In this document: positions 57,411 to 64,000 of the stretch, in pieces
Layout: each line of letters opens with the position of its first letter
Position numbering within the stretch: the stretch's first letter is position 1
Assembly: GCF_027922305.1 (NCBI RefSeq)
Contig: NZ_BSFK01000016.1
Location: 921,175 to 985,174 of the forward strand
Length of the DNA: 64,000 nucleotides
Reading direction: 5' to 3'
Source of the DNA: Methylopila jiangsuensis
GTDB taxonomy: Bacteria > Pseudomonadota > Alphaproteobacteria > Rhizobiales > Methylopilaceae
Translations under genes and position numbers: made by a program
Notes under the pieces: model-generated
The model's input: only the letters and a program-made list of their open reading frames with translations
The model's database searches: none
Told to the model about the DNA's origin: nothing

Positions 57411-58712
57411 ATGGCCGCCTCCCAGACGGCGAACGCCCCCGTCGCGGACGCGACTGGCGGAACCCGCCCGTTCGCGCCGTTCGAATGGATGGTCGCCGGC
57501 CGCTATCTGAGGGCGCGCCGCAAGGAGGGCTTCATCTCCGTCATCGCCGGGTTCTCGTTTCTCGGCGTGACGCTCGGCGTCGCCACGCTCATCATCGTGA
57601 TGGCGGTGATGAACGGCTTTCGCACCGAGCTTCTGAACAAGATCCTCGGCATCAACGGCCATGTGGTGGTTCAGCCGCTGGACGAGCCGCTGAAGGATTA
57701 CGCCTCGATCGCCGACCGGCTGGCGAAGGTGGAGGACGTGCGCTTCGTCATTCCGCTGGTGGAGGGGCAGGCGCTGGCCTCGTCCGGCTCGGCCTCCGGC
57801 GGCGTTCTGGTGCGCGGCATGCGGGCGCAGGACCTGGGCAAGCTGCAGCTCGTCTCCCGCACCATCCGCGAGGGCACGCTGGAGGGCTTCGACGACGGCG
57901 ACGGCGTGCTGATCGGGCGGCGGCTCGCGGACCAGCTCGCGCTGCGCGCCGGCGACACCATCCAGCTCATCTCGCCCAACGGCGAGGTGACGCCCATGGG
58001 CGTGACGCCGCGCATCAAGAGCTACCGGGTGGCGGCCATCTTCGAGATCGGCATGTCGGAATACGACGCCGCCTTCGTGTTCATGCCCTTCACGGAGGCG
58101 CAGGCCTATTTCGACCGCAACGACGACGCCTCCGCCATCGAGGTCTACCTGAACCATCCCGATCTGGTGGACCGCGTGAAGCCCGAGCTGCGCAAGGCGG
58201 CGGGACGCGCAGTCTACATGATCGACTGGCGGGAGCGGAACCGCACCTTCTTCTCCGCGCTTGAGGTGGAGCGGAACGTGATGTTCCTCATCCTCACCCT
58301 GATCGTGCTGGTGGCGGCGCTCAACATCATCTCCGGGCTGATCATGCTGGTGAAGGACAAGGGGCGCGACATCGCCATCCTGCGCACCATGGGCGCGACC
58401 AGCGGCGCGGTGATGCGCATCTTCCTGATCACGGGGGCGAGCATCGGGATCGTCGGCACCCTGTCCGGCTTCGTGCTCGGCATGCTCGTGTGCTGGAACA
58501 TCGAGGCGATCCGCGCCTTCCTCGCCTATGTGACCAACACCGAGCTGTTCTCGCCGGAGATCTATTTCCTCAGCCGCCTGCCCGCCGACCCGAACGCGGG
58601 CGAGACCGCGGCGGTGGTGCTGATGGCGATGGCGCTGTCGGTGCTGGCCACGCTCTATCCGTCCTGGCGGGCCGCCCGGCTCGATCCGGTGGAGGCGCTG
58701 CGCTACGAATGA
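57411..58712 (+). CDS. lolC: Lipoprotein-releasing ABC transporter permease LolC/LolE
   Basis: A 433-residue inner-membrane protein that extracts lipoproteins for transfer to LolA. Four membrane helices: about residues 44-68 ([23 protein letters not shown]), 285-310 ([23 protein letters not shown]), 335-360 ([24 protein letters not shown]) and 395-420 ([23 protein letters not shown]), with a periplasmic MacB-type domain between the first two. Family start [27 protein letters not shown] is present. Alphaproteobacteria often use one permease (LolF); C or E cannot be distinguished. lolD overlaps its stop. Confidence 0.93.
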   Translation: MAASQTANAPVADATGGTRPFAPFEWMVAGRYLRARRKEGFISVIAGFSFLGVTLGVATLIIVMAVMNGFRTELLNKILGINGHVVVQPLDEPLKDYASIADRLAKVEDVRFVIPLVEGQALASSGSASGGVLVRGMRAQDLGKLQLVSRTIREGTLEGFDDGDGVLIGRRLADQLALRAGDTIQLISPNGEVTPMGVTPRIKSYRVAAIFEIGMSEYDAAFVFMPFTEAQAYFDRNDDASAIEVYLNHPDLVDRVKPELRKAAGRAVYMIDWRERNRTFFSALEVERNVMFLILTLIVLVAALNIISGLIMLVKDKGRDIAILRTMGATSGAVMRIFLITGASIGIVGTLSGFVLGMLVCWNIEAIRAFLAYVTNTELFSPEIYFLSRLPADPNAGETAAVVLMAMALSVLATLYPSWRAARLDPVEALRYE

Positions 58713-59443
58713 GCGACCTGTCCGAGGATGACGCCGCCGAGGCCTTCGAGGCCGCGCGCGACGAACGCATGCCGATGCTGCTGCTCGACCGGGTGGTCCG
58801 CCGCTACCGCCAGGGCGCCGACGCGCTCGAGGTGCTGTCCGGCGCCTCCATGGCGCTGCACGCCGGCGAGGTGGTCGCGCTGGTCGCGCCGTCGGGCACC
58901 GGCAAGTCGACGCTGCTGCATGTGGCCGGCCTGCTGGAGCGGCCGGACGGCGGCGAAGTCTATCTCGACGGCGAGCCGACCTCGTCCTTAAGCGACGACG
59001 CCCGCACCGCGCTTCGGCGCAACGAGGTGGGTTTCGTCTACCAGTTCCATCATCTCCTGCCGGAGTTCTCGGCTCTTGAGAACGTCGCGCTGCCCCAGCT
59101 GATCCGTGGGTTGCCGGCGCCCCAGGCGCGTGAGCGGGCGAGCGAGCTGCTGTCCTATCTCGGTCTCGGCCACCGCCTGTCGCACCGGCCGGCGGAGCTT
59201 TCAGGCGGCGAGCAGCAGCGGGTCGCGATCGCCCGCGCCGTCGCCAACGCTCCGCGGCTGCTGTTCGCGGACGAGCCCACGGGCAACCTCGACCCCGTGA
59301 CCTCCGCCCATGTGTTCAACACCCTGACGCGGCTCGCCCGCGCCTCCGGCCTCGCCGCCGTCGTCGCCACCCACAATCTCGATCTCGCCGGCACGCTCGA
59401 CCGCCGCATCACCCTGCGCGACGGCCAGATCGTCGATCTCTGA
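58709..59443 (+). CDS. lolD: Lipoprotein-releasing ABC ATPase LolD
   Basis: A 244-residue ATPase that drives the Lol permease. Walker A is [18 protein letters not shown], the signature [16 protein letters not shown], Walker [16 protein letters not shown] and the switch His [15 protein letters not shown]. The start is ATG 58709, overlapping the permease stop (ATGA). A longer frame open upstream to 58490 reads through the permease and is not used. Confidence 0.96.
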   Translation: MSDLSEDDAAEAFEAARDERMPMLLLDRVVRRYRQGADALEVLSGASMALHAGEVVALVAPSGTGKSTLLHVAGLLERPDGGEVYLDGEPTSSLSDDARTALRRNEVGFVYQFHHLLPEFSALENVALPQLIRGLPAPQARERASELLSYLGLGHRLSHRPAELSGGEQQRVAIARAVANAPRLLFADEPTGNLDPVTSAHVFNTLTRLARASGLAAVVATHNLDLAGTLDRRITLRDGQIVDL

Positions 59444-59465
59444 CGGCCTGTCGGAAGCTTCGGCT

Positions 59466-59506
59466 TTGGCGTCATGCCCGAGGACCAAGCTCAGGGATGA
59501 CGCCAA
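59466..59506. repeat. Imperfect palindrome sharing the ATGCCCGAG core
   Basis: TTGGCGTCAT and ATGACGCCAA form a perfect 10-bp outer stem (59466-59475 with 59497-59506); the inner part GCCCGAG/CTCAGGG has mismatches. The core GTCATGCCCGAG matches the palindrome at 2761-2785, suggesting one dispersed family. It may also end the lolCD transcript. Confidence 0.55.
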
Positions 59507-59735
59507 GCGCGAATGTCCAAGCAAGCTCTGAAATCCAACGATCGCCGCGGCCGGGCGACGGGAAACGTCGAGGCCGGCGTGACCAAAACCGCCGCCGTCC
59601 GATTCCCGAACGGCCCGGCCCGCGCTCCAAACGGACGTAGGCGACTGCGACTTCTGCTCCTCTGTCTCCGGAGCTCCCCCATCCACGCGGCCATGTCGCT
59701 CGCACCCCGCTTCCGCACCATCCACAGATTTGTTC

Positions 59736-59780
59736 TTGACTCCGGACGTTATGAGAACAAAAAATGAACTTAGCAAGTTC
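59736..59780 (+). promoter_or_regulatory. SOS box (LexA operator) and promoter of the 36-codon peptide
   Basis: GAAC-N7-GAAC at 59755-59769 is the exact alphaproteobacterial LexA box. A third half-site GTTC at 59777-59780 makes GAACTT-AGC-AAGTTC (59766-59780), a perfect palindrome. A -35 TTGACT (59736-59741) and -10 AAAAAT (59760-59765) with 18-nt spacing place the box over the -10, as expected for repression. Confidence 0.8.
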
Positions 59781-59797
59781 AAAAACGGAGTGGCGCC

Positions 59798-59908
59798 ATG
59801 GGTTGGCAGGCGGCGAAGGTGGTGTGCGGCGGGGTGCTTGAACTCTGCGCGGTGAGCGTTTTCATCGGGGCGGTGCTGTTCTGGGGCGCGGCGCTGGGAC
59901 CCATCTAG
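59798..59908 (+). CDS. 36-residue single-span membrane peptide under SOS control (SidA-like)
   Basis: ATG 59798 has ACGGAG 7 nt upstream and lies 28 nt after the LexA box; the frame ends at TAG 59906. The peptide starts MGWQAAKVVCGG and ends FWGAALGPI; residues about 10-32 form one hydrophobic helix with Cys at 10 and 17. Size, membrane helix and SOS control match SidA of Caulobacter, a 29-residue inner-membrane inhibitor of the divisome. Homology is not shown; the role in division arrest is inferred. dnaE begins 95 nt downstream with its own strong AAGGAGG and may share the promoter. Confidence 0.6.
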   Translation: MGWQAAKVVCGGVLELCAVSVFIGAVLFWGAALGPI

Positions 59909-60003
59909 GCGGCGACCTGAGATGAAAAACCTGTGCGGATGGCGTCGGCGGCGAATTTGGCGGGCGCGGACGGTCTAGGATCGCAAGGTCTAAGGAGGGC
60001 GTC

Positions 60004-63000
60004 ATGGCCAATGCGGACGGACTTCGGGGTGATCTCGGTTTCGTGCATCTCCATGTGCGCTCGTCGTTCTCGCTGCTGGAAGGCGCGCTGACCGTCGGCC
60101 GACTGGCGTCGATCGGCAAGACCGACCACATGCCGGCCATGGCGTTGACTGACAACAACCTGTTCGGGGCGCTCGAGTTTTCCGAAAAGATGGCTGCAGC
60201 GGGAATCCAGCCCATCTGCGGCATGGCCGTCGACGTGGAGTTCGCCGACCGGGAGGAGCGTCCCGGCCGTCCGGGGCGTGACGCACGCCGCCCGCTGATC
60301 GTGCTGCTGGCAAGGTCCGAAGCCGGCTACCGGAATCTGATGGCGCTCGGCAGCCGCGCCTTTCTGGAAAGCGATCCGACCGAGGGCGTGTTCGCGACCC
60401 CGGCCATGCTCGAGGCCCACCGCGAGGGGCTGATCGCGCTCACCGGCGGCCCCGAAGGTCCGGTGGACCGGCTCCTGCTCGAGGGTGTGGACGATCTCGC
60501 CGCCGCGCGTCTCGACCGGCTGGCCGATCTCTACGGCGACCATCTCTATGTGGAGCTTCAGCGCCACGGTCTCGCGAGCGAGAAGGGCGTGGAAAGCGGG
60601 CTCGCGGAATTCGCCTACCAGCGCGGCCTGCCGCTGGTGGCGACCAATGGCGCGCGGTTTGGCGACCGCGCCGATCACGAGGCGCATGACGCGCTGATCT
60701 GTCTGGCGGAAGGGCGGTATCTGGCGGAGAGCGACCGGCGGCAGCTCACGCCCGAGCATGGCCTGAAAAGCCGGGCCGAGATGGTCGCGCTGTTCGCGGA
60801 TCTGCCGGAGGCGACCGCCAACAGCGTCGAGATCGCCCGGCGCTGCGCCTACCGACCGCGCACCATGAAGCCGATTTTGCCCCGCTTCACCTCCGGGGCG
60901 GACGGGGCCGAAGACGAGGCGCGCGAATTGCGGCGTCAGGCGGAGGTCGGTCTCGCCGCCCGTCTCGCGCTGCATGGACCCGCCCCGGAGCTTGACGTCG
61001 AAGCTTACGAGAAGCGGCTCGCGTTCGAACTCGACGTGATCGAGCGGATGAAGTTTCCGGGCTACTTCCTGATCGTTTCGGACTTCATCAAATGGGCGAA
61101 GGACCAGGGCATTCCGGTCGGTCCGGGCCGCGGCTCCGGCGCGGGCTCGCTGGTCGCCTACGCGCTCACCATCACCGACCTCGACCCGCTGCGGTTTGGA
61201 TTGCTGTTCGAACGCTTCCTCAATCCCGAGCGCGTGTCGATGCCGGATTTCGACATCGACTTCTGTCAGGACCGCCGGGAAGAGGTAATCCGTTACGTCC
61301 AGCGGCGTTACGGGCATGACCGCGTTGCGCAGATCATCACCTTCGGCACCCTGCAGGCGCGCGGCGTGATGCGCGACGTGGGGCGCGTGCTGGAGATGCC
61401 CTACGGGCAGGTGGACAAGCTCTGCAAGCTGGTGCCGCAGAACCCCGCCAATCCGGTCACGCTCAAGCAGGCGGTGACCGACGAGCCCAAGCTCGCCGAA
61501 GCGCGGGCGGAGGACGAGAAGGTCGGGCGCATGCTCGACATCGCGCTCAAGCTCGAAGGGCTTTACCGCCACGCTTCCACCCACGCCGCCGGCATCGTGA
61601 TCGGCGACCGCCCGCTGTCGGAGCTCGTGCCGCTCTATCGCGATCCGCGCTCCGACATGCCGGTGACCCAGTTCAACATGAAGTGGGTGGAGCCGGCGGG
61701 GCTGGTGAAGTTCGACTTCCTCGGCCTCAAGACGCTGACGACGCTGACGACCGCGGTCGACCTGCTGAAGCGGCGCGGGGTCGACCTCGACCTCGGCACG
61801 ATCCCGCTCGATGACGCCGCCACCTACGCCATGCTGTCCCGGGGCGAGACGGTCGGCGTGTTCCAGCTGGAAAGCGCGGGCATGCGGCGCGCGCTCGCCG
61901 ATATGAAACCTGACCGGTTCGAGGACATCATCGCGCTGGTCGCGCTCTACCGTCCGGGCCCCATGGCCAACATACCGGTCTATTGCGCCCGCAAGCACGG
62001 GCTCGAACGGCCGGAATACCCGCATCCCAAGCTGGAGCCGATCCTCGGCGAAACCTTCGGCGTCATCATCTACCAGGAGCAGGTGATGCAGACCGCGCAG
62101 GCGCTGGCCGGCTACACACTGGGCGAGGCCGACATGCTCCGGCGCGCCATGGGCAAGAAGATCCGGTCCGAGATGGACGCCCAGCGGCAGCGTTTCGTGT
62201 CCGGCGCCACCGAGCGCGGCATCGGCGAGGCGGACGCCTCCACCATCTTCGATCTGCTGGCCAAGTTCGCCGACTACGGCTTCAACAAGAGCCATGCGGC
62301 GGCTTACGCGCTGGTCGCCTACCAGACCGCCTATCTCAAGGCGAATCACCCGGTGGAGTTTCTGGCCGCCTCCATGACGCTCGACATGGGCTCCACCGAC
62401 AAGCTGGCGGAGTTCCGGCAGGAGGCGCTGCGGCTCGGCATCGTGGTGAAGCCGCCCTGCGTCAATCGCTCGGCGGTCGCGTTCGACGTCAGCGAGGGGG
62501 CGATTCTCTATGCGCTTGCGGCGCTGAAGGGGGTCGGCGCGCAGGCGGTCGAGACGCTGGTGGGAGAAAGCCGCCGCCGCCGCTTCGCCGATCTCGCCGA
62601 TTTCGCCCGCCGGATCGACGTCCGCGCCCTGCCGAAGCGCGCGCTCGAACAGCTGGTCCAGGCCGGCGCGCTGGACGCGCTGGAGCCGGACCGCGCGCGG
62701 GCGCTGGCCTGCGTCGAGGCGGTGATGGCGATCGCGGCCCGCACGCGCGAATCGGCCGACCGCGGCCAGCCGGACATGTTCGGCGCCACGGCCGATCCGA
62801 TTCGACCCACGCCCTACGAAGGCTGGTCCACCGGCGAGCGGCTGAAGCGGGAATATGAGGCAGTCGGTTTTTTCCTTTCCGGCCATCCTCTCGACGACTA
62901 CCGGGCCCTGCTCGAAAAGCTGCGGCTGCAGCGCTACGGGGATTTCGTCAACGCCGCGAAGCAGGGCGCGACCGCCGGCCGGCTCGCCGCCACCGTGCTT

Positions 63001-63450
63001 GCGCGCCAGGAGCGCAAGACCAAGAGCGGCAACCGCATGGGGGTGATCACCCTGTCGGATCCGACCGGGCATTACGAGGCGGTGATTTTCTCGGAAGGTC
63101 TCGCGAAGCACCGGGACCTTCTCGAGCCGAACACGCCGGTGATTGTCTCGGTCAGCGCCGCGGTCGAGGGCGACGAGGTGCGCTTGCGGCTTGAGAACGT
63201 CGAGCCGCTGGACCGGGCGGCGGAGCGGCTGCAGCGGTCGGTGCGGGTGTTCGTGCGGGCGCCCGATCCCGTGGAGACGCTGGCGAGGCGGCTCGAGCGC
63301 GGCGGCGACGGCGAGGTCTCGGTGGTGCTGATGCTGGAGGAGGGCGCCACCGAGGTGGAGATCCGTCTGCCCGGCAAGTACCGGGTTTCGCCGCAGATCG
63401 CGGGGGCGCTGAGGGCGGTGCCGGGGGTGGTGGCGGTCGAAGCGGCGTGA
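60004..63450 (+). CDS. dnaE: DNA polymerase III alpha subunit DnaE (DnaE1 type)
   Basis: A 1148-residue replicative polymerase. The N-terminal PHP domain starts FVHLHVRSSFSLLEGAL. Catalytic aspartates are D415/D417/D419 in MPDFDIDFCQD and D571 in VKFDFLGLKTL. Palm and finger blocks are HASTHAAGIVIGDRPL, LYRPGPMANIPVYCARKHG and FNKSHAAAYALVAYQTAYLKANHPVEF; the OB and C-terminal domains follow from about residue 950. The opening FVHLHVRSSFSLLEGALTV and the length indicate DnaE1, not the SOS mutasome DnaE2. Ribosome site AAGGAGG at 59992. It is preceded by the SOS-boxed peptide gene. Confidence 0.97.
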   Translation: MANADGLRGDLGFVHLHVRSSFSLLEGALTVGRLASIGKTDHMPAMALTDNNLFGALEFSEKMAAAGIQPICGMAVDVEFADREERPGRPGRDARRPLIVLLARSEAGYRNLMALGSRAFLESDPTEGVFATPAMLEAHREGLIALTGGPEGPVDRLLLEGVDDLAAARLDRLADLYGDHLYVELQRHGLASEKGVESGLAEFAYQRGLPLVATNGARFGDRADHEAHDALICLAEGRYLAESDRRQLTPEHGLKSRAEMVALFADLPEATANSVEIARRCAYRPRTMKPILPRFTSGADGAEDEARELRRQAEVGLAARLALHGPAPELDVEAYEKRLAFELDVIERMKFPGYFLIVSDFIKWAKDQGIPVGPGRGSGAGSLVAYALTITDLDPLRFGLLFERFLNPERVSMPDFDIDFCQDRREEVIRYVQRRYGHDRVAQIITFGTLQARGVMRDVGRVLEMPYGQVDKLCKLVPQNPANPVTLKQAVTDEPKLAEARAEDEKVGRMLDIALKLEGLYRHASTHAAGIVIGDRPLSELVPLYRDPRSDMPVTQFNMKWVEPAGLVKFDFLGLKTLTTLTTAVDLLKRRGVDLDLGTIPLDDAATYAMLSRGETVGVFQLESAGMRRALADMKPDRFEDIIALVALYRPGPMANIPVYCARKHGLERPEYPHPKLEPILGETFGVIIYQEQVMQTAQALAGYTLGEADMLRRAMGKKIRSEMDAQRQRFVSGATERGIGEADASTIFDLLAKFADYGFNKSHAAAYALVAYQTAYLKANHPVEFLAASMTLDMGSTDKLAEFRQEALRLGIVVKPPCVNRSAVAFDVSEGAILYALAALKGVGAQAVETLVGESRRRRFADLADFARRIDVRALPKRALEQLVQAGALDALEPDRARALACVEAVMAIAARTRESADRGQPDMFGATADPIRPTPYEGWSTGERLKREYEAVGFFLSGHPLDDYRALLEKLRLQRYGDFVNAAKQGATAGRLAATVLARQERKTKSGNRMGVITLSDPTGHYEAVIFSEGLAKHRDLLEPNTPVIVSVSAAVEGDEVRLRLENVEPLDRAAERLQRSVRVFVRAPDPVETLARRLERGGDGEVSVVLMLEEGATEVEIRLPGKYRVSPQIAGALRAVPGVVAVEAA

Positions 63451-63487
63451 GGCCGGGGATGGGGCGGGCTGCGTGTCATCTTAGCGG

Positions 63488-63516
63488 TTGACACGACCGG
63501 GCTCGGCCCCCTAAAG
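63488..63516 (+). promoter_or_regulatory. Promoter of the tRNA-Tyr/tRNA-Gly(/tuf) unit
   Basis: Perfect -35 TTGACA (63488-63493), 17-nt spacer, -10 CTAAAG (63511-63516), about 80 nt before tRNA-Tyr. A strong stable-RNA promoter. Confidence 0.75.
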
Positions 63517-63523
63517 CACCGCC

Positions 63524-63560
63524 CACGAAAGCGGATCGCCCATGGGCTGACGCTTTCGTG
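63524..63560 (+). repeat. 5'-end hairpin of the tRNA transcript
   Basis: A 10-bp perfect stem CACGAAAGCG/CGCTTTCGTG (63524-63533 with 63551-63560) whose 17-nt loop contains the palindrome GCCCATGGGC. It starts about 8 nt after the -10 box, so it would fold at the very 5' end of the transcript. Confidence 0.65.
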
Positions 63561-63595
63561 TCGTCTTCGGCGCCGGCTGATGACGGACAGAACGT

Positions 63596-63680
63596 GGAGG
63601 GGTGCCCGAGTGGTTAAAGGGGACGGACTGTAAATCCGTTGGCTCAGCCTACGTTGGTTCGAATCCAACCCCCTCCACCA
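63596..63680 (+). tRNA. tRNA-Tyr (GTA)
   Basis: 85 nt with a long variable arm. Acceptor GGAGGGG pairs with CCCCTCC, anticodon loop CTGTAAA gives GTA, T loop GGTTCGAATCC, and CCA is encoded. Confidence 0.97.
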
Positions 63681-63699
63681 TCTGTCCGACCAAGAGTTT

Positions 63700-63773
63700 G
63701 CGGGTGTAGCTCAATGGTAGAGCAACAGCCTTCCAAGCTGATGACGAGGGTTCGATTCCCTTCACCCGCTCCA
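63700..63773 (+). tRNA. tRNA-Gly (TCC)
   Basis: 74 nt. Acceptor GCGGGTG pairs with CACCCGC, D arm AGCTCAATGGTAGAGC, anticodon loop CTTCCAA gives TCC, T loop GGTTCGATTCC, CCA encoded. It lies 19 nt after tRNA-Tyr. Confidence 0.97.
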
Positions 63774-63935
63774 TCTCTCTGAAGCTTCACCGCCGTGACG
63801 GGCGGAGACGAACAGCCGGCCGATCCGGCGACAGACGCTTGCAAAGTTCTGGCCGCCGGGTAAAGAAGCGCACGCGTCGATCCGGTCGACCCTGACACAC
63901 CTCATCCAGCCCACCGCAGGACGTAAGCAAGAGCC

Positions 63936-64000
63936 ATGGCCAAGGAAAAGTTCGCGCGGACGAAGCCGCACTGCAACATTGGAACGATTGGTCACGTTGA
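63936..64000 (+). CDS. tuf: Elongation factor Tu, N terminus (3' truncated by window)
   Basis: The last 65 nt encode MAKEKFARTKPHCNIGTIGHV, the invariant EF-Tu start up to the P-loop (GHVDHGKT). GTPase that delivers aminoacyl-tRNA to the ribosome. A tRNA-Tyr-tRNA-Gly-tuf order is common in bacteria, often as one transcript with tRNA-Thr/Trp. Confidence 0.95.
   Translation, partial: MAKEKFARTKPHCNIGTIGHV

Noticed and set aside
59513..59767. An 84-codon frame between lolD and the SOS box.
   Set aside because: Arg-rich, no ribosome site, runs through the LexA box and promoter.
60004..63450. SOS box suggesting that the polymerase is DnaE2 of the mutasome.
   Set aside because: The PHP opening (FVHLHVRSSFSLLEGAL), length of 1148 and lack of imuA/imuB nearby indicate replicative DnaE1.

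Overview
This is about 64 kb of GC-rich alphaproteobacterial chromosome, most likely from the order Hyphomicrobiales (Rhizobiales). The signs are a bioB-F-D-A-Z biotin operon, a ChpT phosphotransferase, an EipA/DUF1134 envelope protein, an SOS box of the alphaproteobacterial GAAC-N7-GAAC type and an RhtX-like siderophore permease. The species is not identifiable from sequence alone.

Layout. 1-2.7 kb: 3' end of an FdhF/YdeP-type molybdopterin oxidoreductase, two small proteins and a D-2-hydroxyacid dehydrogenase. 2.8-11.1 kb, minus strand: a stand-alone receiver, mutS and the five-gene biotin operon with 4-nt overlaps. 11.1-15.5 kb: a DUF3016 protein, an AT-rich regulatory region, then a TonB siderophore receptor overlapping an RhtX/FptX-like permease. 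15.5-25.8 kb: envelope and core genes (coiled-coil membrane protein, EipA, YHS protein, CysQ, ChpT, SUV3-like helicase, S4 protein, ferredoxin, CarD, RpoH-type sigma factor). 25.9-31.6 kb: RTX protein, membrane protein, purA and a glyoxalase.

31.6-42.9 kb is a complete type II-C CRISPR-Cas locus: a roughly 78-nt tracrRNA gene on the minus strand, cas9, cas1 and cas2 on the plus strand, and an array of 91 36-bp repeats with 90 spacers of about 30 nt. The tracrRNA pairs with the repeat read on the minus strand, so crRNAs are predicted to run toward the cas genes. The terminal repeat far from cas is degenerate only in its tracrRNA-pairing half, which fits that orientation.

43-55.6 kb is an organosulfur island: sulfonate-type binding proteins, an SfnG-like monooxygenase, a YeeE/YedE transporter, a periplasmic rhodanese, a di-heme peroxidase, an ABC importer, an NtaA/DmoA-type monooxygenase and a DszC/SfnB-type flavoprotein. 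Together they look like uptake and C-S cleavage of sulfonates, sulfones or sulfides. Several of its promoters share an AT-rich GTAGATTT-like element. 55.7-64 kb holds a possible minus-strand structured RNA, proS, lolC/E-lolD, an SOS-controlled 36-codon membrane peptide just upstream of dnaE, tRNA-Tyr, tRNA-Gly and the start of tuf.

The most interesting items are the compact tracrRNA and half-conserved terminal repeat, a pair of near-identical spacers differing only in the predicted seed, a spacer that resembles the repeat and tracrRNA, the SOS-boxed SidA-like peptide upstream of dnaE, and the unassigned structured RNA near 55.7 kb.
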